DNA from: Rutpela maculata
Lineage: Eukaryota > Arthropoda > Insecta > Coleoptera > Cerambycidae
NCBI GenBank assembly: GCA_936432065.2
Contig: OW386291.2
Coordinates: forward strand, 104,597,823 to 104,661,822
Direction: 5' to 3'
DNA length: 64,000 nucleotides
Shown here: piece after piece, positions 23,914 through 35,707 of the stretch
Position numbering within the stretch: position 1 is the first letter of the stretch
Layout: the number at the start of each line of letters is the position of its first letter
The notes under the pieces: model-generated
The model's database searches: none
What the model saw: the letters and a program-made list of their open reading frames with translations, nothing else
What the model was told of the DNA's origin: nothing
Position numbers and translations under genes: made by a program

Positions 23914-25745
23914 CACTGTACATTTACATTATGTATCTACAGATAGTTTTTCTTTTAATTAAAAACCACTGCCTAAGGAATCACTACAACCGCATTCAGT
24001 TTTCCTACTCAAATTACTTTAAATAAAAATTCTTGTGCACCCAACGCGAAATTCGACTCTGTACGACAGAAATATATTTGAACTATTTCTCTTATATTAC
24101 ACAATTTTGTTAATCTCCTCCTGTTTACGTAGACGGCATATTTCATTGGTCAAAGGGGCACGCCCACCCGTATAAACCTTTTTCATATATATCAATGAAA
24201 ATATTATTTGTCCTACCACAGATCATCCTCTTAACTCTAACTCCACTTCGCCGTGCTCTCATTAACAGTAAATTTATTTCCAGGCAATTTAAATTTAATT
24301 CTTTTTAAATACATAATTGCGAGGGTTCTCTCAGGTTATAAGGTTGTGTTTTCCATACAATAACATTGAAGACTGGAAATAATGTGTTTATTAATATTGT
24401 TTGACACACAATTACACAATAGTCTGAAGCACGCCTTCTATGCCGTCTTAATGTCGCTTGGTAGTTTGAAACACAGTTCTGCGTTTACTTAGCTTTGCTC
24501 TAATTCTGGTTACTATATACCTTACGGAACTATAAATAATCAGAACAGCAATCATTTAACTTTAAGAACTAATGCATGTACTAATGGTATAATTTTGTTG
24601 ATAGTATTAGACAGAAATTTAACACCTTAAAGATACAGTTTACGATGCATCTTTTTGTTTTAACAATTGGGTCATTGAATATCTCTATCGAAAGATTAAC
24701 TGAGGATTTCGACATATGATCTAATAGAACCAGTTGGGGTAGTTCTAAATGAATTGCATTTTTCAAATTGTGTCCTATAAATTTTAATGTTTTCCAAGAT
24801 TAAATCATTTTATTTTCGCCGAAATTTTTCTTGGTTGACAGTCAATGTAAATATATCAATAAATCAGTTAGAATCATGCTGCGTGTGGCGAAAAACTTCA
24901 ATTTACATTTACATATCGTTTGCAACTACCCCTTGGGCTAGGGTTAAATGTAAATGAATATCTTCGGTTCCTCTCAGTATATGGCCTTAAATTTTTAGGG
25001 GTAATTCTAGATAAATCTTACCTGTTATTGAATGAATTATTTACCGGTGGCAATATTATCCATGTTTACAATTACCCCAGCAAATAATACACTATAAAAA
25101 GGAATACTGCAAAATTCTGGTAGTTAAAATGGGTTACTCGTTGCCAGCAATATGGATTGTGAAGTTACAAGTGAAATGTGAATTCACGAGTACATCATAG
25201 AATATTTGTAAGGAGAGTAGTGGTACTGTAAAATAGCACGATTATTTAATGTAGAATTACAGTAAAAAGAACACTGAAATCTGGTGTGAATTTACCTAAC
25301 ATTTAGTCAACGGTATCTAATTCCATTGTAAAATTACAATTTTTGTGTGTAATTACACTAAAAGCACCTCAGCAACAACAGTAAAATTGAACTAACTATT
25401 GTTGATTTAATGACTATTAAACGTGTAAATGGTTTCCGATTTACGTTAAAATCATGGCAACTGTCACTGTAAATTTCCAATATAGGTAATGGCGTGATAT
25501 CTTGAATTTTCTCCCGCTTGGTGGCGTTGTTGGATATGGAGACCTGTCAAATGATCAATAAAATGTGCTGTGTAAGGCGATTTTAAAAATATAATACAAA
25601 ATGGTTGAAATGGTCTGCAGAGTTAAAAACTGAACTCGAGAAATGCGAAATGTGTCGGCAAAAGGGAGGCTCTTATCGAGAGGTAAAGGTTTGAACATAA
25701 TTTCAAATTCAAATAGTGTATGTATAACAAATACTTTCACGGTTT
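23914..25745. other. No gene seen
   Basis: AT-rich. It contains a short copy of the dispersed repeat (CTGCCTAAGGAATCACTAC at about 23967-23985). I see no recognisable frame or RNA gene. Confidence 0.5.
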
Positions 25746-25928
25746 TCACTCAGAGTCCAAAGGCACTACATAATCGGATTTCAAAAAGTGATTTTTGCAT
25801 ACTCGAGAAGGTTCAAATTTATCTCGATGCATTCTGATGAACCACATCTTTCTTCTATTTATATCACTAGGAAAATGATGTCCTGTTGTCCTTGAAGAGC
25901 ATTGTGGTACGACACAAAACGAAGGCAC
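25746..25928 (-). CDS. THAP-type zinc-finger protein, N-terminal exon or fragment
   Basis: The 60-residue frame starts MPSFCVVPQCSS, then HHFPSD, MWFIRMHRDKF, and VCKNHFLKSDY. The C-x4-C near the start and C-x2-H near residue 45, with the Trp and Phe-Pro residues between, fit the C2CH THAP DNA-binding domain. THAP fingers occur at the N-terminus of P-element transposases and of many host chromatin proteins. The frame stops after PLDSE, soon after the position equivalent to the THAP core. A GTGAAA sequence overlapping the stop could be a splice donor, so this may be exon 1 of a longer gene, but I see no convincing downstream exon. No cysteine or histidine ligand is missing. Confidence 0.7.
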   Translation of the reverse strand: MPSFCVVPQCSSRTTGHHFPSDINRRKMWFIRMHRDKFEPSRVCKNHFLKSDYVVPLDSE

Positions 25929-25929
25929 T

Positions 25930-28047
25930 GTCTTGAGTTTGAGAATGTGAGAATTTGTGAAAATATTAACTTCACCATTTAGAACTACTCAAATAATGCT
26001 GCCATTGCCCCTATGTTTCCCTGCTACTGTTGCTGTATTTTACTAGGTACACTTAAACGCCACTTTTAATTAATGGAATCTATTTAGTTTTGCATTTTTT
26101 ACATTAGAATCTATAGAATATAATATCTGTTTTGAATGGAACAGCTGTGAAATATATTCCTTTATTTAAAAACAGCTCATAAATATTTGAGGAAAGGGAA
26201 AAGGTATATATATTCTGTGAGCAAATAATAACAACGAACAAAGTATAGGAACACATGTTTAACGTCATTACAAAACATATATAATAAAATAAAACCACAA
26301 TATTAGTGTACTGGCTTGTAGAGTACACTAACGCGAAAGCTCTGAAAGGTCACATTATAATTTTTCTTAAGTTGACATTTCAACTTTCTTTTCAAAATGT
26401 TGAAGTTTCAAGAAAAAAGTTGAAATTTCAAAAAAAAGTTAAAACTTCAACTTCAATTTCAACAAAATCCACTAAGAAGCTGAACCTAATGAATTAAGTA
26501 TAATTAGGTGTGAGAGACAATGGATCAAATGGCTGCAGTGGAGGTTCTGATTATAAGTCCACTCACATATTGACCTAACCTAACATATGGCTTTCCGAAC
26601 AAACAAAAAGTTGAAATTTCAAGAAAAAAGTTGAAATTTCAAACGTTTCACCTCATTTTCTTAGGCATCAACCGGATTTAAGAGAACTTAATTAAAATGC
26701 CGTAATTACTTTTGAAGCTTAACAAATACATATTTTATGGCAGTTCCTAACCTTCAATTAAAGATTCATTTTACATTGCACTTTAGGTGGCCCCCTTTTT
26801 ATGACCATGACTGTACATTGCGGAAAGCTAGTTTTATAATGCACATGAAACTAATTTATTACATCAAAACATACATTTTAAATAAATACACGAACAGAAT
26901 TATTGACTTTAGAACAAAAATTTTAGTTAATTTATTTCTCACCCTACTCATATTTCTGTCTAACATTTTAGAATGATCATAATTAATTTTTGCTTTGAAA
27001 CAGAGCTTCAGGATAGGATTTTGCAGTCAGATGGAAATATGCGTTTATCTTTGGTTTATTATAAATAATTAAAAAACCAACAATATTTAGAACTATTTTA
27101 AATAATTGCTATTATTCTAACAAATACAACTATACATATTTTTTATTGTAAATTTCTGTACTTGAATATCATAGTTTGTCAATGAAAATATTTCCTAATT
27201 TCATTATTATTAATTATATACAAAATTTACGATAAAAACTGTATAAGGTTGTATTCCTTAGAGCAATAGGAAGTATCTGAAACTATTTTAGAGATTATAC
27301 CATTTATGATTTCTTAAATATTTATAATAAACCGAAAATAAACGCGTATTTCCCTCTCACTCTGCAAAATCTTATCTTTAAGTATTAATTACACAGATTA
27401 AATCCCAGGATTTTAAGTGTCAAAGAGTGTGCTCCTCAAAAATAAACAGACAAAATTAAAACTAAGCAAACCACTGATAGAAAATTAAAACTCCATCAAA
27501 CTTGGTATCATTCAATCTCTACGGTCATCATTTGAAATGTTTAGAGGGGATTCGTACGGAAAGGGTTCCAGGTGGTGGAATGTAAATCGTGCCTCAAAAG
27601 GTGTCCCTCATAAGAATAAAAATCGACGTGTTGCAGCATTTAGAACAAAATAATATTACTACGGATGCGGACGATTAGTTGTTCACAGGTAAAAAATGCA
27701 AATCGTACGCATTGTATTCTTTACCGGGCAATTTTTTCCTCGTGAGGCACAACGTATGTAAAGTAACTTCTACAAAAAGTTACAATGTTATGCTCTGAAT
27801 GCTTTATCCTTGGCATACACCGTATTTCACTTTACACGGACGCCACATTTTCACACTATTATGTCGTAAAAGTGGAAGAACGACAGTAAGCTCTACATAA
27901 ACTATTTTAATACCCCCATCAATTGAAAACAAATATAACATATCGGTTGCTCTCGAACGCTAATTGAGTTTCATCTACTGGTAAAAAAGTGGCAATCAGA
28001 GTGCACACTCGACTATTCAAAATAAATAAAATCCAATCAACTATTTT
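25930..28047. other. AT-rich stretch with short A-rich repeats, no gene seen
   Basis: Around 26390-26460 and again at 26605-26645 the word GTTGAAATTTCAA recurs with A-runs between copies. CCTAACCTAAC at about 26574 resembles two insect telomere repeats but is too short to mean anything. No coding frame is recognised. Confidence 0.5.
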
Positions 28048-28365
28048 TATAGACTTGTATGATTACAGTTGGGAAAATAAAGTAATATCTTGATCCAATC
28101 ACGCGATATAGAACCAGCATCATAATAGCTCTTAACATAATAAATGTATTGAAAGTTCTCTCCACTCCTAATTAATTAATTTGCATGAATGATGTTTTTG
28201 TTCAGGGCCGCATTCGCCTTAACGTGAGTTTTTAACTATGAACTCTCCACAAATACCAAGTAACTTCTATACTAGAGTAGTATTATTATAAGCAGATGCG
28301 GAGGCGGAGCCAACGTGGGCGAATATTTTTTACCAGTGGCAGGAAGTATAAGGATGTGTAATGAC

Positions 28366-29264
28366 CAGGGCTCGGGAATTTTATCTCGGCGCCAGAGACG
28401 GCTCTCATATAGACATAATATTATGTTGCCAACACCTACTGATGAAACATTCAGAAAAACGACGAAATGGTGAAATATTCATCACTGCCAGTAACAATGT
28501 ACTTTTGGTAATAAATTTAACCTAGAAACGGCAATGGCTCTTACAAAAATATGCAATACATATCTATCAAATAAAAAAACAATTTTGAATCAAACACATA
28601 CTTTCCTGTTCTGTTTAATGTGTGTAGCGTGATTATTATGTTTATTTTCACAATAATTAATTATAAAAACCCAATAAGCTGCTGGCAACATAAAACATTG
28701 TTTCCCCAATAAAATAAACCATTTTGATACCGTGTGTGTAGTCGCGGGCTAGGCATGGGGAGAAGAATTACAACATCGCGCGTGCCAGCTGGCTGAAATG
28801 AAATAACAGAGCTGGAATGCTCCATCGACGGACGAATTTACGGCTGACGGTGTTGTCAAATCTCTCGCGCTACGTGAATGTACATGCCTAATGGGAAATT
28901 ACACGCACGGTATAATATTAAACCATACATAACAAAGTTAAAGAATAATGGCATACAACTGCCATGTACAGTGTGCATCACAAATGTGCACAACGTGATG
29001 AAATGAATTTTATTTCATTTTAAAATATTAATACATAATCAACTTTTATCGGAAATCTACTTTATTTGTGAAACGTACTAACCTAAAGACCTAGTTAATT
29101 CTGTTTCAATTGCAGTGTTGAAGGCAATCGATCCTGATTACGGAATTCTCTAAAAAAAAGTACAAGGTAAGACATATTCTATCATACTTGCATACAAATC
29201 TTACCCCGCTGACCTAGAGCCAACCCTGATTTTAACGTCACAGAGATAAAATTCCCGAGCCTTG
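28366..29264. mobile_element. hAT-like MITE, left-arm copy
   Basis: Ends are inverted copies of CARGGCTCGGGAATTTTATCT. The 8-bp flanks GTAATGAC and GCCATAAC match at five of eight positions, which would suit an old hAT duplication but does not prove it. No transposase is present. The mirror copy is in the right arm. Confidence 0.6.
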
Positions 29265-29656
29265 GCCATAACTCAATTCAAACTGTAATGCACATTTAGT
29301 TTTCTTTAAATTTTAAAACTACTATTTTTTACTAATGTGTATTAAAAAAGATCTGAATGATTAAAGATTTCGTGTTTCGCCTTCTTTGCTTATTTAGAAA
29401 ACGGGCGCCTCAACTTGGCTTTGGTCGAATAACTTGAAAAGTATCACTCTTAGCTCAAAATAAGTAAACTCAAAGGAAAAGTTAATAAACCGACATACAA
29501 TCTGCTATTTTTAAAATTTCCGTTTTTTTTTTTTTGGAGATATGTAGTTTTAAAAATGGTGCTAAACGTTATTAAGACAAAATACTACTTTAAAAGATAA
29601 ATATCTGAAACTATGGCACTAGCACCAAAAATGCCAAGAAACCTAATTAAAGATTA

Positions 29657-30045
29657 CACAGATACACAAAAAAAATGTGGTTTGGCCTGCGGACCAGACC
29701 AGTGTATCCTCATGTATTTGGACCCGCTGAAACCGAATCCGATGTCAGAATTGTCAGATTACTTCTTTTTTTACCCCCAACCCCAAAAAAACAACCCCCA
29801 AAAAAAGTGGCCTGGCCTGCGGACCATACCAGTGTACTCTTATGTATTTTGACCCTCTAAAACCGAATCCGAAGTCAGAATTGTCAGATTCGCTCGTTTT
29901 TCACCCCCAACCCCAAAAATTACCCCCTCCCCAAAAAAAGTGGTCTGGCCTGCGGACCAGACCAGTGTATCCTTATGTATTTAAACCCGCTGAAACCGAA
30001 TCCGAAGTCAGAATTGTCAGATTACTTATTTTTTGTGTGGCTGTG
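29657..30045. mobile_element. CAC-ended MITE with internal 132-bp repeats, left-arm copy
   Basis: Begins CACAG and ends CTGTG, with TTA on both sides (29654-29656 and 30046-30048). The inside is three tandem units of about 132 bp, each with GTGGYYTGGCCTGCGGACCA, CCAGTGTA, AAACCGAATCCGA and CAGAATTGTCAGATT, followed by a C-rich run. Ends and 3-bp duplication match the 1234-2822 element. Frames inside it are repeat translation, not genes. Confidence 0.8.
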
Positions 30046-30628
30046 TTATTATCGATTAAGCTAAAAATCGTATTTAATTTTTTTCTCCTGCTAGAAAAAT
30101 AAGTTATGACCGATATAACGTGCGTCTCCGTATTTTTTTTATTAAAAAAAATCTCAAGAATTCTCAAACTATTATATACCTTAAAGTGCAACTTCCTGTT
30201 GAGTGGTCGTAGATAAAATACAGTATTCTACTCGCGTGTAATAGCTATTACATGCTCGTTGAATAATATACTATTTCATGCAAAAATCACCAGAATTCGT
30301 TCCTAGTTTAAATTTAGTGTAAGCCCTTTTCACATCTTATTGATATTGTTACTTTTCTAAGCTGCTTATAATAGACTCATTTATTCTTTTCAGCATACAT
30401 GCATACACATACCTCTGAAAAGGGAATTAGTTGGACTCCCGATTATGCATAACGTAAATAATAGAAGATAACTAATAACTTCTCGACTTTGAACCATTAA
30501 AAACTTACTTCACGTTACTCAGGCAAAATATTATTTTAAAGCACACCACAGTAAGAACACTTTCACTCTACCGACGCGACGTGACGTTAACACTACGACA
30601 ACCCTTAGCGAGTGAGGTCGGTCTTGTT

Positions 30629-30660
30629 TATAAAGGGGTTCTTGTCCACAGAATCAGTTT
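30629..30660 (+). promoter_or_regulatory. Possible TATA-Inr core promoter in left arm
   Basis: TATAAAG (30629-30635) is followed by TCAGTT (30654-30659), an arthropod-type initiator, about 27 bases from the first T to the A. This is a little shorter than usual. Just upstream is a CpG-rich patch (GACGCGACGTGACGTTAAC). Transcription would run toward the centre of the palindrome. Sequence match only. Confidence 0.3.
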
Positions 30661-31772
30661 CACTTTTTATGTTGCCCCATTCTTCCTCTTGCTATAATAT
30701 GAATGCATTGAGAAAAATTAGACAGAAAATATAAGTTAAAAATAACATTACGTTGTTTTATAATGTTTAATCATATTTCATATGGATACTTGTGATCAGA
30801 GCTCGAAAAGATTCGCATGCACTTTAGAAGTCTCGCAAGCAGGGTATAATTTTTACACGGAATAAAAACACTGTTACACATTTGAACTCACACCCAATTT
30901 AGAAAAAAATATATTAGAAAGACTAATTTGGAAAAATATTATGATAAAAAATATATACAATTACATAAAATCATCAAATGTAATTTACATCACATCTCAT
31001 ATTATTTAATTCTTAGGAAAATGTTTTAAAATGAACTTTTATTTAGTGAAAATCAGAATTAATCCAGTGAAATTAGACTTTTCTGATCTAACAAAATATG
31101 TCCTTAATTTTTTTTTAAATCGACTTATTTTGGTGTTTGAAAGAAAATATTAAAAATCGGCAACGAGATCACTATGGCATAAAAAATTATTGAAGGTCAA
31201 AGTTCACAAAAAACGGTTTTTTTTGCGAATATCACGTTTTCTATGGCTCGGAGGCCAATTGAGGTTATTATGAAAATGAAAGATAATGAAATTTCGCACA
31301 AAAATGATCTCTTCCATTTTTTATGTACAACGAATGGTTTAGACAAAAATGTGCTTCGAAGTTTCCGCGCATGGCATAATATGCTCCATTTCAACTATTT
31401 TTAAAATAACTATAAATTGCTTGACAACTACCTGGCAGCTTGGGTTTAACTTCAAACAAAATTGTCATAGTGCAGTTTTCCAAACAAAAAACACCATTAA
31501 AATGATTATGTTAATCAAAATTTCAATATTTTTTTATTTTGATCAAATTTTGGACTCAAGGTTTTTGGACAATTCTGAGCAAGTTTTATTAGCAAAATTT
31601 TTCGATAAAAAAAATGCCTAATACGATTTTTTGATTTTCTCCGCATAATTTGGTACCGCAGGTGTAATTTGTTTTATACTTAAGTAAAATTTGATTCAAA
31701 TCGGAAGAAAAATAAAAAAGTTATTGGGGTGTTACCATTTCAAGTGAAACACACTGTATATATTTATTTTAT

Positions 31773-31778
<6 letters not shown>

Positions 31779-31853
<75 letters not shown>
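31779..31853. repeat. (TA)n tract, left arm
   Basis: About 75 bases of TA repeat between a dispersed repeat and the first 362-bp unit. Confidence 0.95.
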
Positions 31854-31858
<5 letters not shown>

Positions 31859-31940
31859 CGGATTTGAAGGAAACAACTACTCAGCGGGCAAATACCCCGA
31901 CCTGCATTGAATTACACCTTCAAATCGTGATCAGTAACCA

Positions 31941-32037
31941 ACTATCATTTGTCTGTTCCTAACCAGACATATACCGGTTTCGAACTTATTATGTTCTCAT
32001 CAGTATGCCATAGGTCATGGAACAGACAAATGATAGT
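31941..32037 (-). ncRNA. Type-I hammerhead ribozyme, unit 1
   Basis: On the minus strand: CTGATGA (complement of 31997-32003), stem II GAAC/GTTC with a 7-base loop, GAAA, a very short stem III, then GTC (complement of 31966-31968) as the predicted cleavage site. Outside an internal loop, stem I is extended by about 18 perfect base pairs (GGAACAGACAAATGATAG and its complement). All core bases of the hammerhead consensus are present. The short stem III is typical of retrozyme and Penelope hammerheads, which are thought to cut best as dimers. Confidence 0.85.
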
Positions 32038-32302
32038 GGTCAACTTGCTAGTCTTATACAAACTGAATCAAATGGAGTGTCGGTGAGAGGTAAACTCTCA
32101 TATGGTCAGATGCTACTATACGTCGGACAAATGTCACTGACGTATAGCGACTTGCCTTTTTGCAAGTACCAAGAGCAGCGACCTCTAGCCTTAGTGGGCT
32201 ATACTCACTGTTTATGAAATCGGATTTGAAGGAAACAACTACTCAGCGGGCAAATACCCCGACCTGCATTGAATTACACCTTCAAATCGTGATCAGTAAC
32301 CA

Positions 32303-32399
32303 ACTATCATTTGTCTGTTCCTAACCAGACATATACCGGTTTCGAACTTATTATGTTCTCATCAGTATGCCATAGGTCATGGAACAGACAAATGATAGT
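32303..32399 (-). ncRNA. Type-I hammerhead ribozyme, unit 2
   Basis: An identical core to the unit 1 ribozyme, 362 bases away. Together, cleavage at both sites of a minus-strand transcript would release a 362-nucleotide monomer. Confidence 0.85.
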
Positions 32400-32749
32400 G
32401 GTCAACTTGCTAGTCTTATACAAACTGAATCAAATGGAGTGTCGGTGAGAGGTAAACTCTCATATGGTCAGATGCTACTATACGTCGGACAAATGTCACT
32501 GACGTATAGCGACTTGCCTTTTTGCAAGTACCAAGGCCCGCTGAGTAGTTGTTTCCTTCAAATCCGATTTCATAAACAGTGAGTATAGCCCACTAAGGCT
32601 AGAGGTCGCTGCTCTTGGTACTTGCAAAAAGGCAAGTCGCTATACGTCAGTGACATTTGTCCGACGTATAGTAGCATCTGACCATATGAGAGTTTACCTC
32701 TCACCGACACTCCATTTGATTCAGTTTGTATAAGACTAGCAAGTTGACC

Positions 32750-32846
32750 ACTATCATTTGTCTGTTCCATGACCTATGGCATACTGATGAGAACATAATA
32801 AGTTCGAAACCGGTATATGTCTGGTTAGGAACAGACAAATGATAGT
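32750..32846 (+). ncRNA. Type-I hammerhead ribozyme, inverted unit
   Basis: Plus-strand copy: CTGATGA at 32784-32790, stem II 32791-32794 with 32802-32805, GAAA at 32806-32809, GTC at 32819-32821 (predicted cut after 32821). Inner stem I pairs 32782-32783 with 32822-32823; beyond an internal loop, 18 bp pair 32751-32768 with 32828-32845. Confidence 0.85.
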
Positions 32847-33075
32847 TGGTTACTGATCACGATTTGAAGGTGTAATTCAATGCAGGTCGGGGTATTTGCC
32901 CGCTGAGTAGTTGTTTCCTTCAAATCCGATTTCATAAACAGTGAGTATAGCCCACTAAGGCTAGAGGTCGCTGCTCTTGGTACTTGCAAAAAGGCAAGTC
33001 GCTATACGTCAGTGACATTTGTCCGACGTATAGTAGCATCTGACCATATGAGAGTTTACCTCTCACCGACACTCC

Positions 33076-33078
<3 letters not shown>

Positions 33079-33112
<34 letters not shown>
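33079..33112. repeat. (TA)n tract, right arm
   Basis: About 34 bases of TA repeat, less than half the length of its left-arm partner. Confidence 0.95.
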
Positions 33113-33117
<5 letters not shown>

Positions 33118-34088
33118 AAATAAATAAATATATACAGTGTGTTTCACTTGAAATGGTAACACCCCAATAACTTTTTTATTTTTCTTCCGATTTGAATCAA
33201 ATTTTACTTAAGTATAAAACAAATTACACCTGCGGTACCAAATTATGCGGAGAAAATCAAAAAATCGTATTAGGCATTTTTTTATCGAAAAATTTTGCTA
33301 ATAAAACTTGCTCAGAATTGTCCAAAAACCTTGAGTCCAAAATTTGATCAAAATAAAAAAATATTGAAATTTTGATTAACATAATCATTTTAATGGTGTT
33401 TTTTGTTTGGAAAACTGCACTATGACAATTTTGTTTGAAGTTAAACCCAAGCTGCCAGGTAGTTGTCAAGCAATTTATAGTTATTTTAAAAATAGTTGAA
33501 ATGGAGCATATTATGCCATGCGCGGAAACTTCGAAGCACATTTTTGTCTAAACCATTCGTTGTACATAAAAAATGGAAGAGATCATTTTTGTGCGAAATT
33601 TCATTATCTTTCATTTTCATAATAACCTCAATTGGCCTCCGAGCCATAGAAAACGTGATATTCGCAAAAAAAACCGTTTTTTGTGAACTTTGACCTTGAA
33701 TAATTTTTTATGCCATAGTGATCTCGTTGCCGATTTTTAATATTTTCTTTCAAACACCAAAATAAGTCGATTTAAAAAAAAATTAAGGACATATTTTGTT
33801 AGATCAGAAAAGTCTAATTTCACTGGATTAATTCTGATTTTCACTAAATAAAAGTTCATTTTAAAACATTTTCCTAAGAATTAAATAATATGAGATGTGA
33901 TGTAAATTACATTTGATGATTTTATGTAATTGTATATATTTTTTATCATAATATTTTTCCAAATTAGTCTTTCTAATATATTTTTTTCTAAATTGGGTGT
34001 GAGTTCAAATGTGTAACAGTGTTTTTATTCCGTGTAAAAATTATACCCTGCTTGCGAGACTTCTAAAGTGCTTGCGAATCTTTTCGAG

Positions 34089-34170
34089 TGCTCGAAGCAC
34101 TAAGCACCGATTTTAAAAATAATTTTTAAAGTATGCTTAGACGAGCACTAAGCACAGTGCTTAGAAACAG
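34089..34170. other. 82-bp segment present only in the right arm
   Basis: The left arm reads straight through (near 30804) where the right arm has 82 extra bases containing repeated GAGCACTAAGCAC words. It is either an insertion here or a deletion in the left arm. Confidence 0.9.
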
Positions 34171-34311
34171 CTCTGATCACAAGTATCCATATGAAATATA
34201 ATTAAACATTATAAAACAACGTAATATTAATTTTAACTTATATCTTCTTTCTAATTTTTCTCAATGCTTTCATATTATAGCAAGAGGAAGAATGGGGCAA
34301 CATAAAAAGTG

Positions 34312-34343
34312 AAACTGATTCTGTGGACAAGAACCCCTTTATA
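34312..34343 (-). promoter_or_regulatory. Possible TATA-Inr core promoter in right arm
   Basis: Mirror copy of the left-arm signal: TATAAAG at 34343-34337 on the minus strand with TCAGTT downstream. It would also drive transcription toward the palindrome centre. Confidence 0.3.
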
Positions 34344-34926
34344 AACAAGACCGACCTCACTCGCTAAGGGTTGTCGTAGTGTTAACGTCACGTCGCGTCG
34401 GTAGAGTGAAAGTGTTCTTACTGTGGTGTGCTTTAAAATAATATTTTGCCTGAGTAACGTGAAGTAAGTTTTTAATGGTTCAAAGTCGAGAAGTTATTAG
34501 TTATCTTCTATTATTTACGTTATGCATAATCGGGAGTCCAACTAATTCCCTTTTCAGAGGTATGTGTATGCATGTATGCTGAAAAGAATAAATGAGTCTA
34601 TTATAAGCAGCTTAGAAAAGTAACAATATCAATAAGATGTGAAAAGGGCTTACACTAAATTTAAACTAGGAACGAATTCTGGTGATTTTTGCATGAAATA
34701 GTATATTATTCAACGAGCATGTAATAGCTATTACACGAGAGTAGAATACTGTATTTTATCTACGACCACTCAACAGGAAGTTGCACTTTAAGGTATATAA
34801 TAGTTTGAGAATTCTTGAGATTTTTTTTAATAAAAAAAATACGGAGACGCACGTTATATCGGTCATAACTTATTTTTCTAGCAGGAGAAAAAAATTAAAT
34901 ACGATTTTTAGCTTAATCGATAATAA

Positions 34927-35315
34927 CACAGCCACACAAAAAATAAGTAATCTGACAATTCTGACTTCGGATTCGGTTTCAGCGGGTTTAAATACATAAG
35001 GATACACTGGTCTGGTCCGCAGGCCAGACCACTTTTTTTGGGGAGGGGGTAATTTTTGGGGTTGGGGGTGAAAAACGAGCGAATCTGACAATTCTGACTT
35101 CGGATTCGGTTTTAGAGGGTCAAAATACATAAGAGTACACTGGTATGGTCCGCAGGCCAGGCCACTTTTTTTGGGGGTTGTTTTTTTGGGGTTGGGGGTA
35201 AAAAAAGAAGTAATCTGACAATTCTGACATCGGATTCGGTTTCAGCGGGTCCAAATACATGAGGATACACTGGTCTGGTCCGCAGGCCAAACCACATTTT
35301 TTTTGTGTATCTGTG
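34927..35315. mobile_element. CAC-ended MITE, right-arm copy
   Basis: Inverted copy of the element at 29657-30045, with the same three internal 132-bp units and TAA flanks (the complement of TTA). Confidence 0.8.
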
Positions 35316-35707
35316 TAATCTTTAATTAGGTTTCTTGGCATTTTTGGTGCTAGTGCCATAGTTTCAGATATTTATCTTTTAAAGTAGTATTTTGTCTTAA
35401 TAACGTTTAGCACCATTTTTAAAACTACATATCTCCAAAAAAAAAAAACGGAAATTTTAAAAATAGCAGATTGTATGTCGGTTTATTAACTTTTCCTTTG
35501 AGTTTACTTATTTTGAGCTAAGAGTGATACTTTTCAAGTTATTCGACCAAAGCCAAGTTGAGGCGCCCGTTTTCTAAATAAGCAAAGAAGGCGAAACACG
35601 AAATCTTTAATCATTCAGATCTTTTTTAATACACATTAGTAAAAAATAGTAGTTTTAAAATTTAAAGAAAACTAAATGTGCATTACAGTTTGAATTGAGT
35701 TATGGCC

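Larger units (their letters stand above)
31852..33078. repeat. Head-to-head array of 362-bp ribozyme-bearing units
   Basis: Unit 1 is 31852-32213 and unit 2 is 32214-32535 (cut short), both in plus orientation. The inverted part holds a 38-base piece (32536-32573), a full unit (32574-32935) and a 143-base piece (32936-33078). Units are almost identical. The junction 32535/32536 joins two different points of the unit, so the inversion is not a simple mirror. Unit length, tandem arrangement and the type-I hammerhead in each full unit fit animal retrozymes or the terminal repeats of Penelope-like elements. The 66-residue frames within are not genes. Confidence 0.85.

Noticed and set aside
26566..26590. 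Telomeric repeat CCTAACCTAAC
   Set aside because: Only two copies; expected by chance in AT-rich DNA.
32017..32770. Four similar 66-76 residue frames starting MEQTNDSGQ
   Set aside because: They lie in the 362-bp ribozyme units, overlap the hammerhead and occur in both orientations; repetition of the unit explains them.
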